A stretch of DNA of 64,000 bases, taken from NCBI RefSeq assembly GCF_017591435.1, contig NC_059304.1, positions 21,879,675 to 21,943,674 of the forward strand. The letters are read 5' to 3'. Under the pieces are notes generated by a model. It ran no database searches, was not told where the DNA came from, and saw only the letters and a list, made by a program, of their open reading frames with translations. The DNA comes from Portunus trituberculatus. Taxonomy: Eukaryota; Arthropoda; Malacostraca; Decapoda; Portunidae. Of this stretch, positions 55,579 to 64,000 are shown piece by piece. Each line of letters opens with the position of its first letter. Positions within the stretch are counted from its first letter, which is position 1. The translations under genes and the position numbers were made by a program.

Positions 55579-56306
55579 TCAAAACACCCCATCTTATCTA
55601 CAAACCCCATGGCAAATCGGGTCTTAAGTTGTGGTTATAGTGTCTTGGGTCATTAAGTGACGTTTTGAAACAAAAATTTTTGTTGCACTCAAAAGTTTAA
55701 TTAAATCGTTAATTAGTCATTAATTAGAAGGCGTCTTAATTAGTAACCCCAGACATTTTTATGTCTTAAATTACATTTTGTCCATTTGAGACACTGTGTC
55801 ATCCATAACAGGTATAAAATTGTTGCACTACCTCTTGGGTAGAACTCCATAATTGGGGTTCCCATGACCCTCAGGGGTCAAAACACCCATCTTATCTACA
55901 AACCCCAGGAAACATCGCGTCTTAAGTTGTGATTATAGTGTCTGGTGTCATTAAGTGATGTTTTGAAAAAGAATTTTGTTGCACTCAAAAGTTTAAATAA
56001 ATCGTTAATCAGTCATTAATTAGTGCGTGTCTTAATTAATAACCCCAGGCATTTTTACATCTTAAGTTGTGCCACTTTCTTTTTTGGGGTATTCTGAATG
56101 CAACAAACTTGAAATGGATGTTGCACTCAAAATTATGATTAAATGGGTCTGGGGGTCACATTTTGGGGACCCTCAGGGGCCAAACCCCAGGATTGTGCAA
56201 CTTAAGATGTCCCATCCCTTCATCCAGATGCAAAGTACAATAGAATTACACCCTCAAACCTTTTCCACTCAATACTATGAATAAAAGTCAGCTAGCTCTC
56301 CAACTA
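55579..56306 (-). repeat. Right terminal inverted repeat of the Academ-like element
   Basis: Reverse complement of 52569-53301, with the same two internal subrepeats. Few mismatches between arms suggest either a fairly recent insertion or gene conversion. Confidence 0.92.
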
Positions 56307-56310
56307 TTCC

Positions 56311-56940
56311 GTGCGTATCTTTTCTCCCTCTAGTTACGTCAGGCTGGTCGCCTTGATCATCTCATGCTCGGCAGTGCTTGCAGATCTACTGCTTGGATAT
56401 TTAGCTTAGGACTATATTCTTTAATTTTTAGTCTTTTGTTGTCGGGGCATCCATCGATGAGTTTGGTGTTGTCTTGTATTATTTTAATAATCTTAGGATA
56501 TCAAGAGATCTTTAAACAATATCTTAAGATATAAAGAAAATATCTTAAAGAAAATCATTAATGGCCTGGTGGGCCGATGACGTCACGACCTTGCTCGGTG
56601 GTCTGATGACGTCACAGCCCTGGCCTGGCTTAGTGGTCTTATTTTTGTTAAATAAATAATTTTGAAAATGTCCCCTCGAAAAAATACCGCCAGACCCAAA
56701 TGCTTTACATACTCCGACTTGGCACATATTTTCACTAATACAAAGAATATAGAGAGAGATTCCAAACTCCAATAATATTAAGGATCTTCAAAAAAAAAAA
56801 AAAAAAAAAAACTATAAATAAAATGCTGAAACCTTGACCCACACTTTTGAGAGAGTTGAGCCATAAATAAATAATTCACAGGGATACCAACAAAACTATT
56901 ATTGGAACATTAACACCATTAGAAAACAATTCCACTTTCC
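56311..56940. other. AT-rich intergenic DNA with two TGACGTCA palindromes
   Basis: TGACGTCA occurs at 56578-56585 and 56607-56614 inside a ~29-bp tandem duplication. No gene recognised. Confidence 0.5.
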
Positions 56941-57577
56941 ACTGATTCCACCCCCCCAATGGTAGCACTCCTTGTCGAGGTGGGGGCTTCGGTGTCCGCG
57001 ACTGGGGCCTGATGGGGGGGTGGCGTTATACCACTCCCCCTACCCTTGGGCCTTGGTCGTGGACACAACTAATTTTGTGCACGCATTATTTCTATTACTA
57101 TCCTTTTTTCCTTTTTTCTTGGGGTGTTGGTGCGGGACTTTGGGGTTTGTGTCCGCTGTGAGTAGGAGCAGTGATGGTCTGCCAGAACCATCCGAAGATG
57201 TTTGGACTGCTTGGGGTGGTCATATGTTTTTTCATATGACTACCACAACAGCGGAACCATTCTCTGGAGAAGACTGTCGGATGCGGGAGAGTCGTTCTCA
57301 GGGAATGGGACTCCCAGTGCATTAGCCGGTGCACCCTTCATTATTCATAAGGCGGGGATGATTGCAATTTTCTTTGCCTTCAGTCCCAACGAGCGGGTAT
57401 TGCTTACACTTGTGCCTCCCTATGGGTAATGATGCTATCCCGTATGGATAGGGTAAGGGGTGGACATCTGGGAGTCTGTCCCTGCTTTGTCCTTTGTGAC
57501 CTCAGTGGTGGCACAGCCTTGGGATCTTATGCTGGGACCGCCACCCCCATCTTTTGCGGTATGCTTTATTATAAACT

Positions 57578-59560
57578 ATGAAAAATGCTGTTAGTACCCC
57601 CTCTTCCGCACCCTCAGGCAATTGTCCCCTGTTGACGACCCCAGCCCCAAATTTGGATATGGGACTGAATATTAAAAATATAAAAAATGTAACAAGTACA
57701 TCCCCTATCAAAAAGGGTGAACATAACCCTGTAGTATCAGTAACCGAACCTCGCATAACTTCAGTTCTCGCCTACCTCTAGCGCCTGATCACTCCCTCAC
57801 CATAAGTACATCTTCATCCAATACTCCTTCCCTTATTGTTATCCTCTCCCCATATATCCCTCAGACCCACCATCTTACCACCCATATATCTACCTCTTCA
57901 TCTACACCCTCCACTACCTCCACTGTTTTTTCTTCTCGCACTCGCACCTCTACCATCTTACCACACACCACTAACCTAGCTTCATTATTTGCACCTAGTT
58001 ACTGGCCTAGGTACTTCAACATCCCTGCCACTGCCCCATTTGCACAAAACACTTTTAAATTTCAATCATTTATACAAAAGAACATTGGCACTGATGTCAC
58101 CTTCCGTACCCGATCTGACCATTCCCGACTAGTAGTTGTCAACTCACAAGCCCAATCAAAAGCTATGACAGCTAGGCTAGATACCAAAGGTAATCCAGTA
58201 GCCACAGCAGATCCCCACTTAAACACCTGTACAGGAACTGTCTCGGTACCTTTAGACAGGATGCCAATAGACATTCCTTTCAATAATTGTGATAATGACA
58301 TACATGATGTCCTTAGTGGCCAAGGCTTTGATGTAACAGATGTAAAATGCTACTCTACACCACCTCGAGGTCGCCGCAAAAACGAAATACACGTTGCAAA
58401 AATAGCCTTTAAATGCCATGACCTTCCAACTCACGTTTCCATTGGTGGCGAAAGACTTAGCGTTCGACGCTATAAACCCTCACCCCGTCAGTGCCAATCT
58501 TGTTGGCGCTTTGGCCATCCAAAACGTTTTTGTCGGTCTTCCCCTCGCTGCCCTCTTTGTGCCAGACCTGATCACACCGGAGATAAATGCCCTTCAGAAT
58601 TGTATTGTTGTGCTAATTGTGGTGGTAACCACAATGTATTTTACAGAGGCTGCCCTACCTACAAATTTGAATCGGAAGTAGCAGTACTAAAATATGAACA
58701 AGGCCTCACTCTCAGAGAAGCCCGTCAAGAGGCTTACAGGCTAGGCTTTAAACACACAACATATTCTCATTCTCTAAACTTGACAATCCCCTCTTCCATT
58801 CTTTCCCAGACCTCTCGCTCCTCCTCAAAAGTTCATTCTAATCCTCCCAATACTTGTCCTACACTTCCATCCTCTTCCCTTCCGCCCTCTATATCCTTAT
58901 CCAATTCCTTTGCCATTCTCAATTCAAACACTCCCACCTCTATCTCATCTAGTAACATTCCTCCTATATAGCTCTACATCTGGACACCCCATTTCTTGAC
59001 CAAACCCCTTTGCTCCCTTACAACACAAACCACAGCCCCAGCGTTCTCAACAGAAGAAACGCCGCACCTTGTCCCCTCCTCCCAACCCCACTTCTACTAA
59101 CAATACTTCCTTACATTGTTCACCACCTCCCAAGAAAGCTGCACCCAGTTCCTCTCTACCTCATTCTACTCCTGACAGCCCTGCTGAGACAATAGAAGAT
59201 ATCCAGACCTTTATCAGAGAGTCAGTACCATCTACACCTGTGTCTCCCCCAATATCCCTTTCCTCTTGCACCACCATATCTGTTATTGCAGATGTCCACC
59301 ACCCCCCTTGTACCTTACCTCCCACCCCACTCTCCCATACCCCACAACCCTTTCAATCACCCATCCTAAACCTTCCTCTTCCCCCTGGTTGTACCCGTAC
59401 CTCTTTATTACAAGATATTACCCAGTCTTCACCCCATCATGACCTTCCCCCTTTTTACTCTCCTCGTCGTCGTCGTAACTCTCTCCCTCTTCACTCCACT
59501 CCTCCTCTGGAACCCCTCCACAAAAGTTATTCCATTTCCACCCTTGTATCACACCGCTGA
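57578..59560 (+). pseudogene. LINE ORF1 (gag-like, three CCHC zinc knuckles), frameshifted
   Basis: Starts ATG 57578 with MKNAVSTPSSAPSGNCP. A frame change near 57775 leads into the long frame through 58971. CQSCWRFGHPKRFC, CPLCARPDHTGDKC and CCANCGGNHNVFYRGC (58492-58656) are three zinc knuckles, preceded by an RNA-binding-like region (GTVSVPLDRMPIDI). After the TAG at 58969-58971 another frame carries the proline/serine-rich C terminus (SPPPNPTSTNN) to 59560. It would bind LINE RNA. Confidence 0.8.
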
Positions 59561-59575
59561 TTCCTTACATTTTAA

Positions 59576-61761
59576 ATGTCAATCCTTCAGTGGAATATCC
59601 GTGGTTTCCGTTCCAACAGAGATGAACTTCGTTTCCTCATATCAAAACTTGATCCCAGAGTTATATGCCTATCAAGAAACTTTTCTTGCTCACCCCCCTC
59701 CACCAATTCCTAGTTTCTCATTTATTCATTCCCCTCATTCTATATCAGATGTTTCCATTTTCGTCCACTCTTCTATACCTCATGAACTTATATCTATACC
59801 TACTTCTCTTCCCTGTCCATACCTCCGTGTTTTCCTTCGCCGTTGGATAACTCTTATTTCTATCTATTTTTCCCCTTCATTTGACATTGACTTCTCTGCT
59901 CTTCATTCTTTTCTCTCTTCTTTATCTAAACCTGTTCTTATATTAGGCGATTTCAACTGCCGTCATCCCTTTTGGGGTGACACAATTACCAATCGCCGTG
60001 GTCGAGACCTTTTTACTTTCCTTTCCTCCACTGATCTTTCAGTTTTAAATTCTGGTGCCCCAACTCACATTGATACCCGCTTCCACTCCTACTCTTGTAT
60101 TGACATGTCCCTTTGTTCCCCCTCTCTTTCTCTAGACTTTCATTGGACTGTTCTTAATGATCCTCCTTCTAGTGACCACTTTCCTATACTCCTCTTTCCT
60201 ACTTCATACCTTCCTACTCCTAACCCTCAACGCTGGTGCTATTCCAGAGCTGACTGGAAAACCTTTACCTCTTTTTCTGAAATTTCTATAAATCCCTCTT
60301 CCTTCTCTTCTGTTCATGACATGCTTACCTTCTTTCTTGCCAACGTTTTAAGTGCAGCTTCTACTAGTATACCGCGAACTTCCACTCCCAGGGGTGCTGA
60401 CCGACAGACTCTCCTCCGTCTCCATATTTCCCTTGTCCTTTCTACTCTTGACTATGGTTGTCTCATTTACTCATCTGCTTCTCCCCCTCTACTTAGTAAG
60501 CTCGATGTAATTCACCACCTTGGATTACTCCTCGCTCTTGGTGCCTTCCGGTCTTCTCCTGTTGAAAGCCTTTATGCAGAAGCTGGCCTGCCTTCATTAT
60601 CCCGTCGTCGCTCTCTTCTCTCCCTAAAATACTTGGCCAGACTCCGACAACGCCCTTCAGCAGTACCATCCATATCTCCAGCCCTGGTAAACAAATTTTC
60701 TATACATCCACACTTACAGCGACCCTTTCCCATTCAAATACAACCTCTAGACTCACAAGTGTCCCCATCCACTACAAATGTCCTCCAAATTCGCCCTCCT
60801 ACTTTTCCACCTTGGCTCATTCCTTCTCCTTCAGTCTGCCCCTCTATTTTACCTAGCTACAAAACTTGTACTCCTCCCTATATTCTCAAGTCTTCTTTCC
60901 TCGAACATTTATCATCACATTCTGATTAAACCCCTGTTTATACACATGGCTCCAAAAACCCTCATGGCACTGGTTGTGCAGTTCTTTTTCCTTCTACTTT
61001 TTACCAATTCCTTTTACCCAATGTAGCCAGTGTTTTAACAGCAGAACTATATGCTATTCTGTTTGCTTTACAACATATGTCCTTATTCCCATCTTTATCT
61101 TTTGTCCTCTTTACTGATTCCTCTAATGCCTCTCCCTATTAAAGTGTCCTTCCTCCCCACACCCCATTGTTCGGGAAATCCAAGATTGGCTATTTAGGCT
61201 TGCTGTTCGGAAGAAATCTGTCCTCTTTTGTTGGGTTCCCAGTCATGTGGAGTCCCTGGTAATGAGCGAGTTGATACCTTGGCACGCTCTGCAGTTACTG
61301 AAGGGAGAATTAAGTTTCGTGCTGTTCCTGCAAGCGATTATTTCCCAGTTTATAATTATTTTCTGACCCAAAGATGGCAGTCCTTCTGGTCAACTTTCAC
61401 AACTAACAAACTACAAAAAATCAAACCATCTGTCTCTCCTTGGTCCAATCCTTATCATCAAGACCAACGGTCCGAAGCAGTTCTTGCCCGCCTCCGCATT
61501 GGACACACCAGACTTACTCATTCCTACCTGATGTCTAATTCTCCCCAACCTTTATGCTCCATTTGCAGGACTCCCCTCACTATTTCTCACATTTTTATCG
61601 ATTGCCCACAATACTCTGCTGTTCGTGCAACTACTTTCCCCTTTCTCTCTCAACTGACCCGTCGCCCACACCTCCAGGATATACTAGGGGAGTCTCCTCT
61701 CTTCTCTTTAGATAGTATATTGTATTTTCTCCATCAAACTCATTTACTACCACTAATCTGA
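59576..61761 (+). pseudogene. LINE ORF2 lacking the reverse-transcriptase domain
   Basis: ATG 59576 opens MSILQWNIRGFRSNRDELRF, the usual endonuclease start. A 1-nt shift near 59668 leads to the frame that holds PVLILGDFNCRHPFWGD, GRDLFTFLSSTDLSVLN and PPSSDHFPILL. At about 60395 it passes from the post-endonuclease linker straight to LLRLHISLVLSTLDYGCLIY and AFRSSPVESLYAEAGLPSL, which normally follow the RT palm. RNase H follows a stop at 60927: VYTHGSKNPHGTGCAV (catalytic Asp of TDGS now His), AELYAI and LFTDSS, then shifts near 61140 and 61249 before SHV and VPGNERVDTLARSAV. Ends TGA at 61759-61761. Confidence 0.85.
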
Positions 61762-61950
61762 TTATTTCACAAATACTCTCTCTCTTGCTATTCTCTTCTT
61801 GTATACTTAATTCCCACTTCTCCCTGATCAATCCTCACCACTTCAGTTTCTAACCCAACTTAAATTTCTTTACCATTTATTTAATTTTATAGACATAGTG
61901 CCATATGGCCTTAGTTGCCTGGTGCTTGAAACTGATTCACTCACTCACTC

Positions 61951-63298
61951 CATGATCCAAAAGAAGACAAGGTCTAACAGCGGTCAACCGGAAATGGACC
62001 ACATTCCTGACCCGTGACGTCAAGCGCCCCTCACGACCTGACGCACACAGCCGCACACCTGGTCACCTGTACACAGTTTATTGCCCTGCCTCACAGTGTA
62101 CGCACATGGACAGAAGAAAGTGAGGATATAACCTACCGTATCTACAGTAATGCCTAATTGCTGTGCAATGTATGGGTGCTATTCAAATTATAGAACCAAT
62201 AATGGAATCACCTTCCACAGATTTCCAAAGAATGACGAGGTGAAGAAGAAATGGATTAGTCTGTGTAAAAAGACAAGACCCAATCAATGGAAATAGAGCA
62301 GTGATATGTAGCTTACATTTCGAGCCAAATGCATATGAACGAAATCTTAAGTATGAACTCCTTAATCTGCCTATTCCAAAACACCTTGTAAGGATAAAGG
62401 AAGGTGCATTACCAACACAACTGCTGCCAACAACACAAGGTGAGAACATAAGTTACTGTACATAACGCATTATTATAAAGTACGAGGGCACTCTAATACT
62501 CTTTAAGAGTACTACAATATTGATTCAAGCAGTGTTATCGGGGATTAATAGAAGTGCACGCCAGATTCTGCGTAGTAACAGAAAAACCTCGTAATGAATG
62601 ATAGAATTTTTCTCATACGAACAATATATTCGTACAGTTGCTGATGTGTGTGGGGAAAGAGAGGCAAGAGTTGTGAGAAGAGGAGAGAAACGACTAATAC
62701 AAGACATTTTAGAAGCACAAGTTGAGGTCCCAGAGGGAGATGCTACAGAAGAGGAGCAACTACGTCCATCTGTTGAGGATTTACAACGCCAGGTTGATGA
62801 CTGCAAAGAAGAGAGGGAAGTGTTGTTTGGCCAACTGGATGACATGAAGAATGAATGGGAGAAAGAACGTGCTTTGTGGGAGAAGGAGAAAAGTACTCTG
62901 CTGGACCAACTCCAAACAGCACATGCCACTGCAACAGAAGAAGTGAGGAAAACATTGTCTCAGTATTTTTCTTCATCTCAAGTCGAGTGTCTCTTAAGTG
63001 GGAAGCCAATAAGGCAATGGGCTGAAAACGACATAAGCAAAAAATACTAAAATAAAAACTGTACAGTACATTTGCAATTAATGTATAAAATCTAGTGTTG
63101 TCATAAATGAATATGTATATAATGTGTATCAATCTTCATTATGTCTTTCATTGCCCTTGAAAATAATATTCGTACCAGGAGTGCAGGTACACATGGGCTG
63201 GCAAACAGATTCTTTAGAGTGAGGCAGCTAGAGGGGCGCGTGACGTCAGAGGTACACGGGGTGGGAGAGCGCGGTTAAACCTTCTTCTTTTGATCATG
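61951..63298 (+). mobile_element. P-element-like DNA transposon (about 1.35 kb) encoding only a THAP/coiled-coil protein
   Basis: Inverted ends: left CATGATCCAAAAGAAGAC at 61951, right reversed CATGATCAAAAGAAGAAGG from 63298 inward; similarity continues for about 30 bp. A second inverted motif, TGACGTCAnGCGCCCCTC, lies inside each end (62015-62032 and 63231-63248). Drosophila P begins CATGATGA, with 31-bp terminal and 11-bp subterminal inverted repeats, so the architecture agrees. No 8-bp duplication is visible at the immediate flanks. The gene inside encodes a THAP domain but no catalytic RNase H-like domain. Confidence 0.8.
62150..63050 (+). pseudogene. THAP-domain plus coiled-coil protein (P-transposase N-terminal part), one frameshift
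   Basis: Exon 1, 62150-62439, starts MPNCCAMYGCYSNY with FHRFPKND, a THAP zinc finger (C2CH). It is broken by one extra base near 62280, after KKTRP, and continues in the next frame as AVICSLHFEPNAYERNLKYE, supplying the C-x2-H ligands and the post-zinc loop. Donor gtgaga at 62440, acceptor cgtacag at 62637, phases agree (1). Exon 2, 62638-63050, encodes a charged coiled coil (VEDLQRQVDDCKEEREVLFG and NEWEKERALWEKEKSTLLDQ) and ends SSQVECLLSGKPIRQWAEND plus ISKKY, the start of the helix-turn-helix region of P/THAP9-type transposases. TAA at 63048-63050 is followed at once by AATAAA (63051-63056). Retaining the 198-nt intron would open a second start at 62598. The frameshift could be real or an assembly error. 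Confidence 0.75.
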
Positions 63299-63780
63299 TT
63301 TAACACGAGCGCATTAACTGTAATATGACATTTTGATCAGGAATGTCTTAACCAGGCTATAGCTTGTTACTATGCATGTTCCTTCAAAATGTAACAACCA
63401 TCAAGCAAACATAACCAATGCGTTGCATGCCTGTATCTTTCCTTCCATTGGAAAAAAAAAAAAAAAAGAGAACGAATCTGCCTTATAGGATTACTTTTAT
63501 TCAACTGATGATATCATAAGACCTGGAATATTAGTATGTTATTCTTCTCTAAATACAACAAAGAACGAGTGGTTATACAATATTTCCTAGACGTCGGAAC
63601 AGAAAAATATTTAGTTTTGTATCTCCTTCAGTTCTGCGATATTCAACAATTAACAGCATTATAAGTAATATATTAAGTGTCTTTAGGCATTTACAAAATG
63701 TATGCAGGTGTGGTGAAGGTTTGGTAAATGTCGCGTGTGTGGGAGTGTATCAATTTCATAATTTGGGAGCTTTTCAAGTG
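63299..63780. other. AT-rich intergenic DNA, nothing recognised
   Basis: No open frame of note; a short A run at 63451-63466. Confidence 0.5.
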
Positions 63781-63802
63781 TGTGTGTGTGTGTGTGTGTG
63801 TG

Positions 63803-64000
63803 TATTTCACTGTTTGATCTGCTGCAGTCTCTGACGAGACAGCCAGACATTACCCTACGGAACGAGCTCAGAGCTCATTATTTCCGATCTTCGGATAGGC
63901 CTGAGACCAGGCACACACCACACACCGGGACAACAAGGTCACAACTCCTCGATTTACATCCCGTACCTACTCACTGCTAGGTGAACAGAGGCTACACGTG
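63803..64000 (-). mobile_element. tRNA-Val(CAC)-derived SINE, family 1, cut by the window end
   Basis: Reversed copy starting with tatttcactg after (TG)n (63777-63802). The body is nearly identical to 37727-38038 and 12711-12999. The tRNA head lies beyond 64000. Confidence 0.9.

Larger units (their letters stand above)
52565..56310 (+). mobile_element. Long-TIR DNA transposon with XPG/FEN-like nuclease (Academ-like)
   Basis: The element proper is 52569-56306, starting TAGTTGGAGAGC and ending with its complement. TTCC lies on each side (52565-52568 and 56307-56310), a 4-bp target duplication. The terminal inverted repeats are about 730 bp each. The single internal gene encodes a nuclease-like protein. 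Established knowledge: Academ transposons carry XPG-type nuclease domains and make 3-4 bp duplications. The family label is inference from those two points. Confidence 0.85.
56941..61950 (+). mobile_element. I/Jockey-type LINE with endonuclease and RNase H but no reverse transcriptase
   Basis: 5' UTR from about 56941, ORF1 (57578-59560), ORF2 (59576-61761), 3' UTR, and a (TCAC)n tail at 61936-61950. RNase H at the C terminus of ORF2 places it near the I or LOA-type LINEs. The RT palm is deleted in frame. Its tail abuts the P-like element at 61951. The 5' boundary is approximate. Confidence 0.85.

Overview
This is animal nuclear DNA, most likely from an arthropod and probably a decapod crustacean. 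The main gene has about 30 small exons with GT-AG introns. TTAGG-type arrays, the arthropod telomere repeat, occur at two places. Dinucleotide microsatellites are extremely dense. LINE and SINE copies sit end to end with (AC)n tracts. The species assignment is inference; the eukaryotic gene structure is read directly.

One host gene fills most of the window. It is a long ABCC transporter of the MRP1 type on the + strand, from an ATG at 7002 to a TAA at 46457. All 30 coding positions could be joined in frame, giving about 1,544 codons: TMD0 (exons 1-5), linker (6-7), TMD1 (8-13), NBD1 (14-17), a variable linker (18-19), TMD2 (19-25) and NBD2 (26-30). Two positions are duplicated. Exon 12 has three alternatives of 147 nt each. 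Exon 20 has two alternatives of 221 nt each, with unequal end phases, so exactly one can be used. Between the two exon-20 copies lies a 694-bp pure (TA)n array.

1-4.8 kb holds minus-strand CR1/L2-like LINE fragments and a tRNA-derived SINE joined by (TG)n, then compound microsatellites. 4.8-7 kb is 5' flank and a GC-rich candidate promoter. Introns of the MRP gene hold most remaining LINE and SINE copies, including a nearly complete LINE at 20.5-24.0 kb and a LINE/SINE/LINE/SINE chain up to 25.1 kb.

46.5-64 kb is a nest of transposons. It contains an inverted-repeat element with a SINE inside it (48.4-49.3 kb), a TTAGG-like minisatellite (49.9-50.2 kb) and a decayed LINE with a PHD-like finger (50.8-52.6 kb). 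A 3.7-kb DNA transposon lies within that LINE (52.6-56.3 kb); it has ~730-bp inverted repeats, a 4-bp TTCC target duplication and an XPG/FEN-like nuclease ORF (Academ-like). Next come an I/Jockey-type LINE that has lost its reverse transcriptase in frame (56.9-61.95 kb) and a 1.35-kb P-element-like transposon (61.95-63.3 kb). The P-like element encodes only a THAP DNA-binding domain plus coiled coil, the layout of truncated P repressors. A SINE ends the window.

The strongest leads are the two alternative-exon clusters of the MRP gene, the P-like element with a THAP/coiled-coil-only product, the long-TIR nuclease transposon, and the (AC)n-linked LINE/SINE chains.
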